Shown piece by piece: positions 8,424 to 17,027 of a stretch of 28,022 bases of DNA. The stretch comes from an uncultured Selenomonadaceae bacterium. Its GTDB lineage: Bacteria; Bacillota; Negativicutes; Selenomonadales; Selenomonadaceae. The position numbers were made by a program, and so were the translations under genes. Position 1 is the first letter of the stretch. Each line of letters opens with the position of its first letter. Under the pieces are notes generated by a model that saw only the letters and a list, made by a program, of their open reading frames with translations, was not told the DNA's origin and searched no databases. The stretch covers positions 1-28,022 of the forward strand of contig CAJTSO010000022.1 of the NCBI GenBank assembly GCA_910579115.1, read 5' to 3'.

Positions 8424-9478
8424 GATGTGCTGCCTTTACAGTTACCACTCATGGAATTGAGTTAGCAGAGAAGCTGAGAGCAGCGGGAATCGGCTCCGTT
8501 GATGTTTTTGTAAAGGAAGGAAAGCCGGCTCCTGATGATGCAAAGCATTACAGCCGCCTTGATGATGTGGTTGGTGACGCATTTTTTCGCTATGATGCCC
8601 TGATTTTTTTCTCTGCATTAGGGATTTCAGTCAGGTTGATTGCTCCGCATTTGCAAAGCAAACTGCTTGATCCAGCCGTCGTTGTTGTCGATGATCAAGC
8701 AAGATATGCCATCAGTCTTTTGTCAGGTCATGTTGGCGGAGCTAATGCATTGACGTATCAAATAGCTGGTGCATTGAAAGCACGGCCTATCGTTACGACC
8801 GCGACGGACGTAAATAGGTTGATAGCTCCTGATGTTATAGCCACAGAGCTTGGTCTGAAGCCTTATCCGAAATCTATGATTGAACGGATAAATTCAAGCC
8901 TGTTAGCCCATAGACCGATTTATTATTACATAGACAAATCATTCACCCGAGCTGAGTTCTTTCGGCAGAAGCTGGGCGAACGGAGCATTGGATCTGAACT
9001 CGTAACAGTTGAAGAAGCTGTTTCTACAAAAGAGTTAGGGGTTTTTATTACACCGAAGGCATTGCCTGTATGCGAAAACTTAATGTATCTTCGTCCTCGC
9101 AGACTTATTGCCGGTATTGGTTGTAGAAGAGGAGTTCCTGAGGAAGAAATCAAAAGCGCGCTGGCGGCTGCCTGTGAACTGATCGGACAGGAGATTTCTG
9201 CCGTTTCCCTTATCGCCAGCACCATCGTGAAGGCTGATGAGGAAGGAATAATTGCGCTGGCAGACCATTTGCAAATACCAACCAGATTTTTCAAGAATGA
9301 GGAACTGGAAAAAACAATCGAAGAATATGATTTGGACCAGTCTGATTTTGTCAGAAGTAAAATCGGCGTAGGAAACGTATGTGGCGCTGCAGCTATCTCC
9401 TGTGTAGAGCGGGGAGTTTTTGCGCTGGAAAAAACAAAGTTTAAGAAAGTGACGGTGGCACTGGTATGGGAAAAATAA
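8420..9478 (+). CDS. cbiG: Cobalt-precorrin-5A hydrolase CbiG
   Basis: CbiG opens the delta-lactone of cobalt-precorrin-5A and releases the C20 carbon as acetaldehyde, a step unique to the oxygen-independent route. The 352-aa product has the three expected parts: an N-terminal region with FFSALGISVRLIAPHL and SLLSGHVGGANALT (about residues 70–115), a less conserved middle, and a C-terminal domain beginning IAGIGCRRGVPEEEI (about residue 231) and ending with VGNVCGAAAISCV. It starts in the cbiF stop codon (ATGA) and overlaps cbiH by 13 nt, so tight coupling is likely. Confidence 0.95.
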   Translation: MRCAAFTVTTHGIELAEKLRAAGIGSVDVFVKEGKPAPDDAKHYSRLDDVVGDAFFRYDALIFFSALGISVRLIAPHLQSKLLDPAVVVVDDQARYAISLLSGHVGGANALTYQIAGALKARPIVTTATDVNRLIAPDVIATELGLKPYPKSMIERINSSLLAHRPIYYYIDKSFTRAEFFRQKLGERSIGSELVTVEEAVSTKELGVFITPKALPVCENLMYLRPRRLIAGIGCRRGVPEEEIKSALAAACELIGQEISAVSLIASTIVKADEEGIIALADHLQIPTRFFKNEELEKTIEEYDLDQSDFVRSKIGVGNVCGAAAISCVERGVFALEKTKFKKVTVALVWEK

Positions 9479-10203
9479 CTGTTATCGGTATTGGACCGGG
9501 CAGCTATGATAATTTAACTCCGGAGGCAAGGGAAGCCATAGTTTCTGCTGAGGTTGTTGCAGGCTACAAGCCATATATTAAACTGATTGAGGATCTGGTT
9601 GGAGGCAAGGAAATCATCGGTAACGGTATGATGCAGGAGGTGGACCGATGCCGCCTGGCTGTCGACTCGGCCTGCAAGGGAAAGAACACCATTGTAGTAT
9701 CTTCCGGTGATTCCGGTGTCTATGGGATGGCGGGTCTTGTTCTTGAAATCATTCTTAAGATGCCGAAAGAAGACCGACCTGAGGTAAGGATCATTGCGGG
9801 CTTGTCCGCGGTATATGCCTCGGCCGCTATTCTCGGGGCCCCCTTGATGCATGATTTTGCGATAATCAGCCTCAGTAACCGCTTGACTCCTCTCGATCTT
9901 ATTATGAAGAGAGTGGAACTTGCCGCTCAGGGTGATTTTGTAATCGCTTTCTACAACCCAAAGAGCAAGAGCCGTTCTACTCATATTGAAGAAGCGCAGA
10001 AGATCCTGCTCAAGTACAAATCTCCGGACACACCCGTTGGGATTGTAAACAATGCTACCAGAGCAAATCAAACCAAAGTAATTTCTACTCTTAAGGATTT
10101 TACAAAAGAGGATATTAATATGTTCTCAATGGTCATCATCGGCAATTCACAGACCTTCGTTCAGGACGGTTTTATGGTTACACCACGCGGGTACAAGGTA
10201 TGA
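9466..10203 (+). CDS. cbiH: Cobalt-precorrin-3B C17-methyltransferase CbiH
   Basis: CbiH (CobJ in the aerobic route) methylates C17 and drives ring contraction with delta-lactone formation. The 245-aa product begins MGKITVIGIGPGSYDNLTPEA, and carries VVAGYKPYIKLIEDL, SSGDSGVYGMAGL and AFYNPKSKSRSTHI, all typical of the CobJ/CbiH branch of tetrapyrrole methylases. It lacks any extra C-terminal domain. The start lies inside the end of cbiG; the stop overlaps cbiJ as ATGA. Confidence 0.95.
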   Translation: MGKITVIGIGPGSYDNLTPEAREAIVSAEVVAGYKPYIKLIEDLVGGKEIIGNGMMQEVDRCRLAVDSACKGKNTIVVSSGDSGVYGMAGLVLEIILKMPKEDRPEVRIIAGLSAVYASAAILGAPLMHDFAIISLSNRLTPLDLIMKRVELAAQGDFVIAFYNPKSKSRSTHIEEAQKILLKYKSPDTPVGIVNNATRANQTKVISTLKDFTKEDINMFSMVIIGNSQTFVQDGFMVTPRGYKV

Positions 10204-10976
10204 TACTCGTAGCTGCTGGCACTCAGGATGGACGCGAGCTTGCTGGCCTTCTCCTGAGTAATGGTTACCCGGTTACCGCTTCAGTTGTAAGTAAATATGG
10301 AAGCGAGCTGTTGTCCAGGTACCCGGGCATGAAGATAAATGATAAGCCTCTTGATGAAAAAGGTTTATCGGAATACATTGAGAAACATAATGTTAAAGTG
10401 TTTGTTGATGCAAGCCATCCCTATGCGGCAAATGTGTCACAAAATGCCATGAATGCCTGCAAAAAGGCGAGGGTGCCATATATCCGCTACGAAAGACCGG
10501 CAACGCCAATAAATTGTAAAAATCTTTCCGTAGTAGAAAATTATGAACAGGCGGCTGAGAAGGCAGCTGGGCTGGGGAAGACAATATTTCTTACTACCGG
10601 TAGCCGGAATATACAGAAGTTTGTCTGTTCTCCTTACTTATCCGAGTGCAGAATTGTGGCCAGAATTCTACCGACGGCAGCTGTACTAGCTGAAGTTACT
10701 TCTTTGGGTTTATCGCCAAAAGACATAGTTGCCTTGCAAGGGCCGTTCAGCCGTGAGTTCAACCGTGAGATGTTCCGTCAGTATGGCGCTGATGTAATCA
10801 TAACAAAAAATAGCGGCAGTATTGGTGGTACTGATACTAAATTCAGTGCGGCTGATGATTTGGATTTACCGGTGATACTCGTTGACAAGCCGAAAATCAA
10901 ATATGAAAATTTAGCTGTAGACTTTGAGACTGTCCTTGAGTTTGTAGCTGAGAATATGAATTTAAGAGGTGAATAA
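10200..10976 (+). CDS. cbiJ: Cobalt-precorrin-6A reductase CbiJ
   Basis: CbiJ (CobK) reduces cobalt-precorrin-6A with a nicotinamide cofactor. The 258-aa product begins MILVAAGTQDGRELAGLLL, the N-terminal dinucleotide-binding motif of the family, with VDASHPYAANVSQNAMNACK, IRYERP, FLTTGSRNIQKF, ALQGPFSREFN and the C-terminal TKNSGSIGGTDTKFSAA, all family landmarks. It starts within the cbiH stop and ends 1 nt before the cbiC start. Confidence 0.94.
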   Translation: MILVAAGTQDGRELAGLLLSNGYPVTASVVSKYGSELLSRYPGMKINDKPLDEKGLSEYIEKHNVKVFVDASHPYAANVSQNAMNACKKARVPYIRYERPATPINCKNLSVVENYEQAAEKAAGLGKTIFLTTGSRNIQKFVCSPYLSECRIVARILPTAAVLAEVTSLGLSPKDIVALQGPFSREFNREMFRQYGADVIITKNSGSIGGTDTKFSAADDLDLPVILVDKPKIKYENLAVDFETVLEFVAENMNLRGE

Positions 10977-10977
10977 C

Positions 10978-11610
10978 ATGGACTTTATTAAACAACCAAT
11001 GGAAATAGAAAACAAGAGCATGGACATTATTGCTCCTTACCTTGCTGATCTAAATCTCAACGAAGCAGAGACCAAGGTATATTCCCGCATGATACACGCT
11101 TCCGGTGACGTTAGCTATGCGGAAGTTATCAGAATGAGTTCTGATGCTATCGAAGCAACGAAAGCCGCATTGCTTCGAGGGGCCAATATCTATACTGATG
11201 TTGAGATGGTTCGCACTGGAATCCATAAACCGTCCTTTAATCGATATGGCGGAAAGATAGAATGTATGATTTCCGATCCGGAAATTGCCGAAAAAGCAAA
11301 GAGGGAAGGAACAACAAGGGCAATGGCGGCAATGCGTTATTTTGGCAAGGCGCTTGATGGGGCGATAGTTGCTATCGGCAATGCTCCTACAGCCCTTTTT
11401 GAAGTACTGAGAATGGCTCGTGAGGAAAACATCAGACCCGCTGCCATCATTGGTATCCCGGTTGGTTTTGTCGGTGCGGCTGATTCGAAGGCAGAACTGG
11501 CTGAATTCGGTGAAATCCCCTATGTTACGGTGGAAGGAACAAAGGGAGGAAGCCCCATCGCCGCTTCTGTTATCAATGCTGTTCTTTATCTGATTGATAA
11601 TCGTCGGTGA
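10978..11610 (+). CDS. cbiC: Cobalt-precorrin-8 methylmutase CbiC
   Basis: CbiC (CobH) moves the methyl group from C11 to C12, giving cobyrinic acid. The 210-aa product has the expected catalytic histidine in SRMIHASGDVSYAEVI, followed by GANIYTDVEMVRTGI, AIGNAPTALFEVL and the C-terminal GTKGGSPIAASVINAVLY. ATG 10978 is preceded by AGAGGTGA; a GTG at 10969 would add three residues. It overlaps a possible GTG start of cbiA by 4 nt. Confidence 0.95.
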   Translation: MDFIKQPMEIENKSMDIIAPYLADLNLNEAETKVYSRMIHASGDVSYAEVIRMSSDAIEATKAALLRGANIYTDVEMVRTGIHKPSFNRYGGKIECMISDPEIAEKAKREGTTRAMAAMRYFGKALDGAIVAIGNAPTALFEVLRMAREENIRPAAIIGIPVGFVGAADSKAELAEFGEIPYVTVEGTKGGSPIAASVINAVLYLIDNRR

Positions 11611-11615
11611 TCACC

Positions 11616-13007
11616 ATGAAGCAGCGTATTCCTCGGATAGTTATCGCCGCCACGCAAAGTGGTTCCGGAAAAACGACAATAGTTACAGGTCTCCTTGCGG
11701 CATTGAAGGAGAAAGGTTTGAAGGTCCAATCCTATAAGGTTGGGCCTGATTACATTGATCCTGGTTACCACGAAATAGCTTCCGGCCGTCCGGGTCATAA
11801 TCTTGATACCTGGCTCGTAACCGAGGAAAGGCTGGCAGAAATATTTGCCAAAACAGCGGATGATGCTGATATAGCTATTATAGAAGGCGTGATGGGACTT
11901 TATGATGGCGGCAGGAATGGCATAAGCAGCACTGCCTCTGTTGCAAAACTACTGGATGCTCCGGTTCTTTTGGTAATTAACGCAAAATCTATGGGAGAAT
12001 CTGCGGCGGCACTAGCTCTTGGCTTCAAGCAATACGATCCGACAGTTAATATTGCCGGGGTTATCCTTAATCGCCTTGGTTCTCCTACCCATTGCCAGAT
12101 GATTGAGGAGGCGCTGGAGAAGCTCGATATCCCTGTTTATGGTGCTGTTTCCAGAAACGATAAAATGAATATGCCGGAGCGTCATTTAGGTCTTGTTCCG
12201 GTACAGGAAAACAACTCTGAGGCAGAAGTCGTTGCAGAAATTGGACGTACAGTCGGCTCGTCAGTTGATATCGAGGCAATAATCAGATTGGCAAATGAAG
12301 CCCCTGAGCTAGAGGTCCCCGAAAGGTATGCTCTTCCAACTGAACGAAAGGTCCGTATCGCTGTTGCCAGAGACGATGCCTTTACATTTTATTATCCTGA
12401 AAGTATCTATCAGCTCGAAATGGCTGGAGCTGAAATAATCCCCTTTAGTCCTCTCAGCGATAATGCGCTGCCTGAGGCAGATGGGCTCATTCTTGGCGGA
12501 GGCTTTCCGGAAATGTTTGCCACCAGACTGTATACTAATGAAACTATGCGTGATTCCATAAGCCGGGCGGCTGATAGCGGAATGCCCATTTATGCAGAAT
12601 GCGGTGGTTTTATGTATCTCATGAGGGAAATGGTTGATTTTGATGGAAATCATTTTCCGATGACGGACATTGTTCCTGGCTATGTAGAAATGAACAAAAA
12701 ACTACAGACTGTAGGTTATGTTGAAGCAACGATGGAAATGGATACAGTTCTGGGGGAAAAAGGAACTGTCCTTCATGGTCATGAATTTCATTTTTCTTCT
12801 GAATGTGTTCCAAACAATACAGATCCCAAAGAGTATCCTCGGGCCTTTACATTTCAACGTATGAGGGATATTCCTCCATATATGGCAGGATATGCAAAGG
12901 GAAACATCTTGGGATCGTATCTGCACCTTCATTTTGCCGGATGTCCTGATGCAGCTAAATATTTTGTGGAAAAATGTATGGCATATCGTTGTAAACAGGA
13001 GAAATAA
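11616..13007 (+). CDS. cbiA: Cobyrinate a,c-diamide synthase CbiA
   Basis: CbiA uses glutamine and ATP to amidate the a and c side chains of cobyrinic acid. The 463-aa product has an N-terminal ATP-binding domain starting MKQRIPRIVIAATQSGSGKTT, then VGPDYIDPGYH and IIEGVMGLYDG, and a C-terminal type I glutamine amidotransferase domain with LILGGGFPEMFA, the nucleophile C329 in AECGGFMYL, and the histidine segment YLHLHFAG. ATG 11616 gives the usual N-terminus; GTG 11607 (overlapping the cbiC stop) would add three residues and has no clear ribosome binding site. It ends 1 nt before cobU. Confidence 0.95.
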   Translation: MKQRIPRIVIAATQSGSGKTTIVTGLLAALKEKGLKVQSYKVGPDYIDPGYHEIASGRPGHNLDTWLVTEERLAEIFAKTADDADIAIIEGVMGLYDGGRNGISSTASVAKLLDAPVLLVINAKSMGESAAALALGFKQYDPTVNIAGVILNRLGSPTHCQMIEEALEKLDIPVYGAVSRNDKMNMPERHLGLVPVQENNSEAEVVAEIGRTVGSSVDIEAIIRLANEAPELEVPERYALPTERKVRIAVARDDAFTFYYPESIYQLEMAGAEIIPFSPLSDNALPEADGLILGGGFPEMFATRLYTNETMRDSISRAADSGMPIYAECGGFMYLMREMVDFDGNHFPMTDIVPGYVEMNKKLQTVGYVEATMEMDTVLGEKGTVLHGHEFHFSSECVPNNTDPKEYPRAFTFQRMRDIPPYMAGYAKGNILGSYLHLHFAGCPDAAKYFVEKCMAYRCKQEK

Positions 13008-13008
13008 A

Positions 13009-13575
13009 GTGGGAAAAATTGTTCTCATTACAGGGGGTTCCCGAAGTGGAAAGAGTGCCTTTGCCGAAGAATACATCAAGACGCTTTTTGAACGGGGGGA
13101 AAAAGTCGGTTATATAGCAACCTCCCAGATTTTTGATGAGGAGATGAAATTCAGGGTAAAGCTTCATCAGGAACGCCGCCCTGCCGCTTGGACGACATAT
13201 GAAGCCCCTTACGATGCACATATGGCTTTGGAGCAAGCTTCAAAAGAGGGATGTACAGCTATTCTTTTTGACTGCATTACCATATATATGAGCAATCTCC
13301 TCTGTTCACTGGAATCAATAGATGACTCTGAAAAGAATTATGCCCTGGCCAATGGAAAGATAAATCAATTGATAGAAGCAGCAAGAAATAGCAAAGGGAC
13401 GACAGTTTTTGTCACAAATGAAGTAGGGGCCGGTATTGTACCGGAGAATAAATTGGCCCGGGAATATCGTGATATTGCCGGTCTTGCCAACCAATGGCTG
13501 GCGAAAGAGGCGGACGAGGTATATTTCGTTGTATGTGGTATATCAGTAAATCTTAAAGAAATTTCAAATAAATAA
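13009..13575 (+). CDS. cobU: Adenosylcobinamide kinase / adenosylcobinamide-phosphate guanylyltransferase CobU
   Basis: CobU phosphorylates adenosylcobinamide and then transfers GMP to it, making the activated AdoCbi-GDP for nucleotide-loop assembly. The 188-aa product opens VGKIVLITGGSRSGKSAFAEE, with the P-loop at about residues 9–16, and has the histidine of KLHQERRPAAWTTYEAP expected to carry GMP, then VTNEVGAGIVPENKLAREYRDIAG. GTG 13009 was chosen because CAGGAGA lies 6–12 nt upstream and the family starts here; the frame is open further upstream within cbiA, but that extension does not look like CobU. Confidence 0.95.
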   Translation: MGKIVLITGGSRSGKSAFAEEYIKTLFERGEKVGYIATSQIFDEEMKFRVKLHQERRPAAWTTYEAPYDAHMALEQASKEGCTAILFDCITIYMSNLLCSLESIDDSEKNYALANGKINQLIEAARNSKGTTVFVTNEVGAGIVPENKLAREYRDIAGLANQWLAKEADEVYFVVCGISVNLKEISNK

Positions 13576-13590
13576 TTGGGGAGGTATAAC

Positions 13591-15126
13591 ATGACACGGT
13601 ATATTATGCTTCAGGGAACAAGCTCAAATGTAGGAAAAAGCATATTGGCAACCGCTCTCTGCCGCATCTTTCTTCAGGATGGCCGTCATGTTGCGCCCTT
13701 CAAAGCGCAGAATATGGCGCTTAATTCCTATGTCACAAAAGACGGAAAGGAAATGGGCCGGGCACAGGTGGCTCAAGCTGAGGCAGCAGGACTTGATCCT
13801 GATGTAGATATGAATCCCGTTCTGTTGAAACCGACGGGAAATGCTTCTTCCCAGGTTGTATTGCTTGGTCGGCCAATTGGTAATATGTCTGCCAGAGATT
13901 ATCATAAGGGCTATTCAACAAAGTTGTTTGGTGAAGTTAAAGCAGCTTTGGCACGGCTGGAAGAAAAGTATGACACCGTTGTCATTGAAGGTGCGGGAAG
14001 TCCGGCCGAAGTAAATTTGAAAGCCAATGACATTGTTAATATGGCAGTTGCCCGTTATCTTCATGCTCCGGTTCTGCTTATTGCTGATATAGACAGAGGT
14101 GGCGCCCTGGCCTCCCTGGTGGGAACGCTTGAATTATTGACTCCTGAAGAAAGGGATCTGGTAAAGGGTCTCATCATAAATAAATTCCGTGGCGATGTTA
14201 CATTGCTCCAGCCGGCGGTTGAATTCCTTGAAGAAAAAACAGGAAAGCCTGTTTTGGGCATCATTCCTCACGTCGTTCACTTGGGGATTGATGATGAGGA
14301 TTCTGTTGCTCTGGAAACAAAGGGAATTGATGAAAAAAAGGCTGATATAAAGATTGCTGTCATCAAGACGCCAAAGATTTCAAACTTCACGGATTTTGAA
14401 TGTCTTTCAGGTGAAGAAGATGTATCCGTATCATATATTGACCTGCCTGAGGAAATAGAAAAGCTTGGCAAGATAGATCTGATTATGCTCCCAGGCAGCA
14501 AAAATACTACTGAGGATATGATTTATATACGAAGGTGCGGGCTTGAGGCAAAGATAAAGGAAAAAGTGACTGAAGGCACTCCTTTGATAGGCATCTGCGG
14601 CGGTTATCAAATGCTGGGCAAGGAAATCCGGGATCCAAATCATACAGAATCACAATTTGATGGAACGCCAGGTCTTGGTTTGCTGGATATGGTGACGACC
14701 TTTAGCGCGGAGAAGCTCACTTCTCAGGTAATCGCTGATTGTCATGGCCTCCATTTTCTAGGTCAAACCATAGATGCCTCTGGTCTTCACGGATATGAAA
14801 TCCATATGGGTGAAACTGAGTTTACCGGTATGGGAGATGAACATCCTTTGGTAATAACCGAGCGTGCCAATGAAGCTGTTCAGGCGGCTGAAGGAACAGT
14901 CCGCGCAGACGGGCTTGTCTTCGGTACATATATTCACGGGATATTTGATCACGATGAATTTCGCCGTTTCGTAATAAATGCCCTGCGGGTAAAGAAAGGG
15001 TTGCCTGCTTTGGAAAATAAACGCAATGTCTATGCTGAAAAGCAGCGAGCTTACGATAATCTGGCCGAAAAAGTACGTGCTGCCCTGGATATGGATAAAC
15101 TTTATAAGATTCTTGGTGAACAATAA
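13591..15126 (+). CDS. cbiP: Cobyric acid synthase CbiP
   Basis: CbiP (CobQ) performs four glutamine-dependent amidations of adenosylcobyrinic acid a,c-diamide to give adenosylcobyric acid. The 511-aa product starts with an ATPase-like domain (IMLQGTSSNVGKSILATALCRIF, FKAQNMALNSYVT, GAGSPAEVNL, ADIDRGGALASL) and ends with an amidotransferase domain: LIMLPGSKNTTEDM, nucleophile C336 in GICGGYQMLG, and GTYIHGIFDHDEFR with the catalytic histidine. ATG 13591 follows GGGGAGG at 13578–13584, and cbiB begins at the base after its stop codon. Confidence 0.96.
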   Translation: MTRYIMLQGTSSNVGKSILATALCRIFLQDGRHVAPFKAQNMALNSYVTKDGKEMGRAQVAQAEAAGLDPDVDMNPVLLKPTGNASSQVVLLGRPIGNMSARDYHKGYSTKLFGEVKAALARLEEKYDTVVIEGAGSPAEVNLKANDIVNMAVARYLHAPVLLIADIDRGGALASLVGTLELLTPEERDLVKGLIINKFRGDVTLLQPAVEFLEEKTGKPVLGIIPHVVHLGIDDEDSVALETKGIDEKKADIKIAVIKTPKISNFTDFECLSGEEDVSVSYIDLPEEIEKLGKIDLIMLPGSKNTTEDMIYIRRCGLEAKIKEKVTEGTPLIGICGGYQMLGKEIRDPNHTESQFDGTPGLGLLDMVTTFSAEKLTSQVIADCHGLHFLGQTIDASGLHGYEIHMGETEFTGMGDEHPLVITERANEAVQAAEGTVRADGLVFGTYIHGIFDHDEFRRFVINALRVKKGLPALENKRNVYAEKQRAYDNLAEKVRAALDMDKLYKILGEQ

Positions 15127-16065
15127 ATGATTACCGGCTGGACAGCTTTCCTTATTGACTGTCTGATAGGTGACCCTCGCTCTTCAATGCATCCTGTCTG
15201 CCTGATGGGAAACCTTATTTCACTGTTGGAAAAGTTATTTTATAATGAATCTGACAGTGATACGGTTAAAAGAATTAAGGGCTCAGTCCTGATGGTACTC
15301 ATGCTCATTATCTGTACCAGTATAGCCGTCCTTATACAAATGCTGGCTGGTATGTCAGGCATTCCGTATCTTGAGTTTGCCGTTGAGGCTTTCTTCCTCA
15401 GTATGGTAATATCTCCCCGCTCCCTGGCTGAGGCGGGAAGAGAGATAAGAGAATACCTTGAAAACGGCGATCTGGCAAATGCCCGTCTGAAAGTCGGATG
15501 GATCGTCGGCCGGGACACGGATAAGCTTTCGGTCGGCGAATGTACAAGAGCAACGGTTGAGACAATATCAGAAAATATTACCGATGGAATATTATCGCCG
15601 CTGTTTTACTGGGCTATTGGCGGATTGCCTCTGGCTATTGCCTACAGGGCTGCTAATACCATGGACTCGATGATCGGTTACAAAAACGACAAATACCTTT
15701 TCTTTGGACGGACGGCGGCTCTTTGCGATGATGTATGGAACTACGTCCCGGCTCGAATTACCGGTATCCTGCTGGTAGCGGCTGCCTGGTTCTGGAGATA
15801 TGATTACCGCAACGCTTGGAGAATGATGCTTCGTGATGCTGATAAGCATCCCAGCCCGAACGGCGGCTATGCCGAGGCAACTGTTGCCGGCGCGCTGGGT
15901 ATCAGACTCGGCGGCTTGAATTATTATTTTGGCAGACCATCATTCCGTGCATATATGGGAGAGCCAATAAATGAACTGGGACCAATTAATATTCGTCAGG
16001 CTACGCGTTTGATGTACACGGTAACGATTTTTTTTCTTTTGATTATCAGCTTGGTTAAGCTTTGA
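15127..16065 (+). CDS. cbiB: Adenosylcobinamide-phosphate synthase CbiB
   Basis: CbiB (CobD of the aerobic naming) is a membrane protein that attaches (R)-1-amino-2-propanol phosphate, or ethanolamine phosphate, to adenosylcobyric acid. The 312-aa product opens with LIDCLIGDPRSSMHPVCLMGNLIS, and has several hydrophobic segments (about residues 55–95, 155–175, 205–225 and at the C-terminus). VGRDTDKLSVGECTRATVETISENITDGILSPLFYW and HPSPNGGYAEATVAGALG are the signature segments. Its acyl acceptor substrate should come from the PduX/CobD pair encoded at 17028–19007. Confidence 0.95.
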   Translation: MITGWTAFLIDCLIGDPRSSMHPVCLMGNLISLLEKLFYNESDSDTVKRIKGSVLMVLMLIICTSIAVLIQMLAGMSGIPYLEFAVEAFFLSMVISPRSLAEAGREIREYLENGDLANARLKVGWIVGRDTDKLSVGECTRATVETISENITDGILSPLFYWAIGGLPLAIAYRAANTMDSMIGYKNDKYLFFGRTAALCDDVWNYVPARITGILLVAAAWFWRYDYRNAWRMMLRDADKHPSPNGGYAEATVAGALGIRLGGLNYYFGRPSFRAYMGEPINELGPINIRQATRLMYTVTIFFLLIISLVKL

Positions 16066-16073
16066 GATGAATT

Positions 16074-16838
16074 ATGTTACGACCATATTTTATTGGACTA
16101 CAGTTCCTCACCCGGATCAGTCTGGTTAAGCAGGATAATTGGACAGAGGAAGATTTTGGTCAAAGCGTAAAGTTTTTCCCCTTGATAGGTGCCACATTAG
16201 GTATTGTTTACGCTGCCTTTGCCTATGTGCTGACTGTCCTGCTGCCGGAAAATGGGATTGCATTTCCGATTCATTTTATTGCCGCAATTATGTTGATCCT
16301 CCCGATTCTTTTTACCGGAGGAATTCATTGTGACGGATTTATGGACACTATGGATGGTTTATTCTCTGGAAGACAACCGGAGAGAATGCTGGAAATAATG
16401 AAGGACAGCCGCGTTGGTTCAAATGGTGTCTTCGCCTTTGTTACCCTCATGATTTTTGAACTTTGCATAATACTTGACATGACTCCCGCTCAATTGGTAC
16501 CGGCATTTTTTCTTCTTCCGATTATCGCCAGATACATGATGACCCTGGCAATAGTGTTTTATCCATACGCCCGGCCAGAAGGAATGGGAAAAGCCTTCAA
16601 AATGTACGCAGATAATCGTACACTGGTTTTGGCAACCATATCAACGGCTGTTTTAGTTCTACCTTTTGGTCCTTTAGCCTGGGCTTCTTTGGCCGTAGGT
16701 TATTTGTTCATGCGTTATTTTGCAGCTTTTGCGGTAAATAAAGTAGGCGGTCTTACCGGTGATATATATGGCGGTATAGCTACTCTTGTTGAAGGACTTG
16801 TTATGCTGATTTTTATGATCGGATCGAATATAATGTAA
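16074..16838 (+). CDS. cobS: Adenosylcobinamide-GDP ribazoletransferase CobS
   Basis: CobS is an integral membrane enzyme that condenses adenosylcobinamide-GDP with alpha-ribazole or its phosphate, closing the nucleotide loop. The 254-aa product has the family's FLTRI start, FFPLIGATLGIVYAAF, the acidic GGIHCDGFMDTMDGLFSGR motif, MKDSRVGSNGVFAF and the C-terminal NKVGGLTGDIYGGIATLVE, within about six hydrophobic stretches. It lies 8 nt after cbiB. CobT, which makes alpha-ribazole phosphate, is not in this window. Confidence 0.95.
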   Translation: MLRPYFIGLQFLTRISLVKQDNWTEEDFGQSVKFFPLIGATLGIVYAAFAYVLTVLLPENGIAFPIHFIAAIMLILPILFTGGIHCDGFMDTMDGLFSGRQPERMLEIMKDSRVGSNGVFAFVTLMIFELCIILDMTPAQLVPAFFLLPIIARYMMTLAIVFYPYARPEGMGKAFKMYADNRTLVLATISTAVLVLPFGPLAWASLAVGYLFMRYFAAFAVNKVGGLTGDIYGGIATLVEGLVMLIFMIGSNIM

Positions 16839-17027
16839 TCAGGAATTAAAAATGTCGCATCATAATGCTATTCTTCCGGAGCACAGACTTGTCCGATTTC
16901 ATTACTTCTGTGTATAGGGGCGATGGAAATATAAGCTAAGGGAAGGGGTTCTTCGCTGCTTATATAGTTGAAATGAGGGGCCATCTTTTAGTATTTATAA
17001 TTTGTTATTGATTGGAGTGTAGATTTA
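16839..17027 (+). other. Intergenic gap with a long imperfect hairpin inside the B12 cluster
   Basis: This is the largest gap within the B12 block. It holds ATATAAGC at 16929–16936 and its exact inverse GCTTATAT at 16958–16965, with a smaller inner stem GAAG/CTTC between them. No U-tract follows, so it is not a standard terminator. A TATAAT at 16996–17001 could be a -10 box for pduX, but no well-spaced -35 is visible. I see no cobalamin riboswitch motifs here. Confidence 0.45.

Noticed and set aside
12892..13008. An extended N-terminus for CobU inside cbiA
   Set aside because: The extra 39 residues do not resemble CobU, whose P-loop starts about nine residues from GTG 13009, and CAGGAGA sits just before that GTG.
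16929..16965. Hairpin after cobS as an intrinsic terminator
   Set aside because: The stem is A/T-rich and is followed by AGTTGAAATG with no U-tract.
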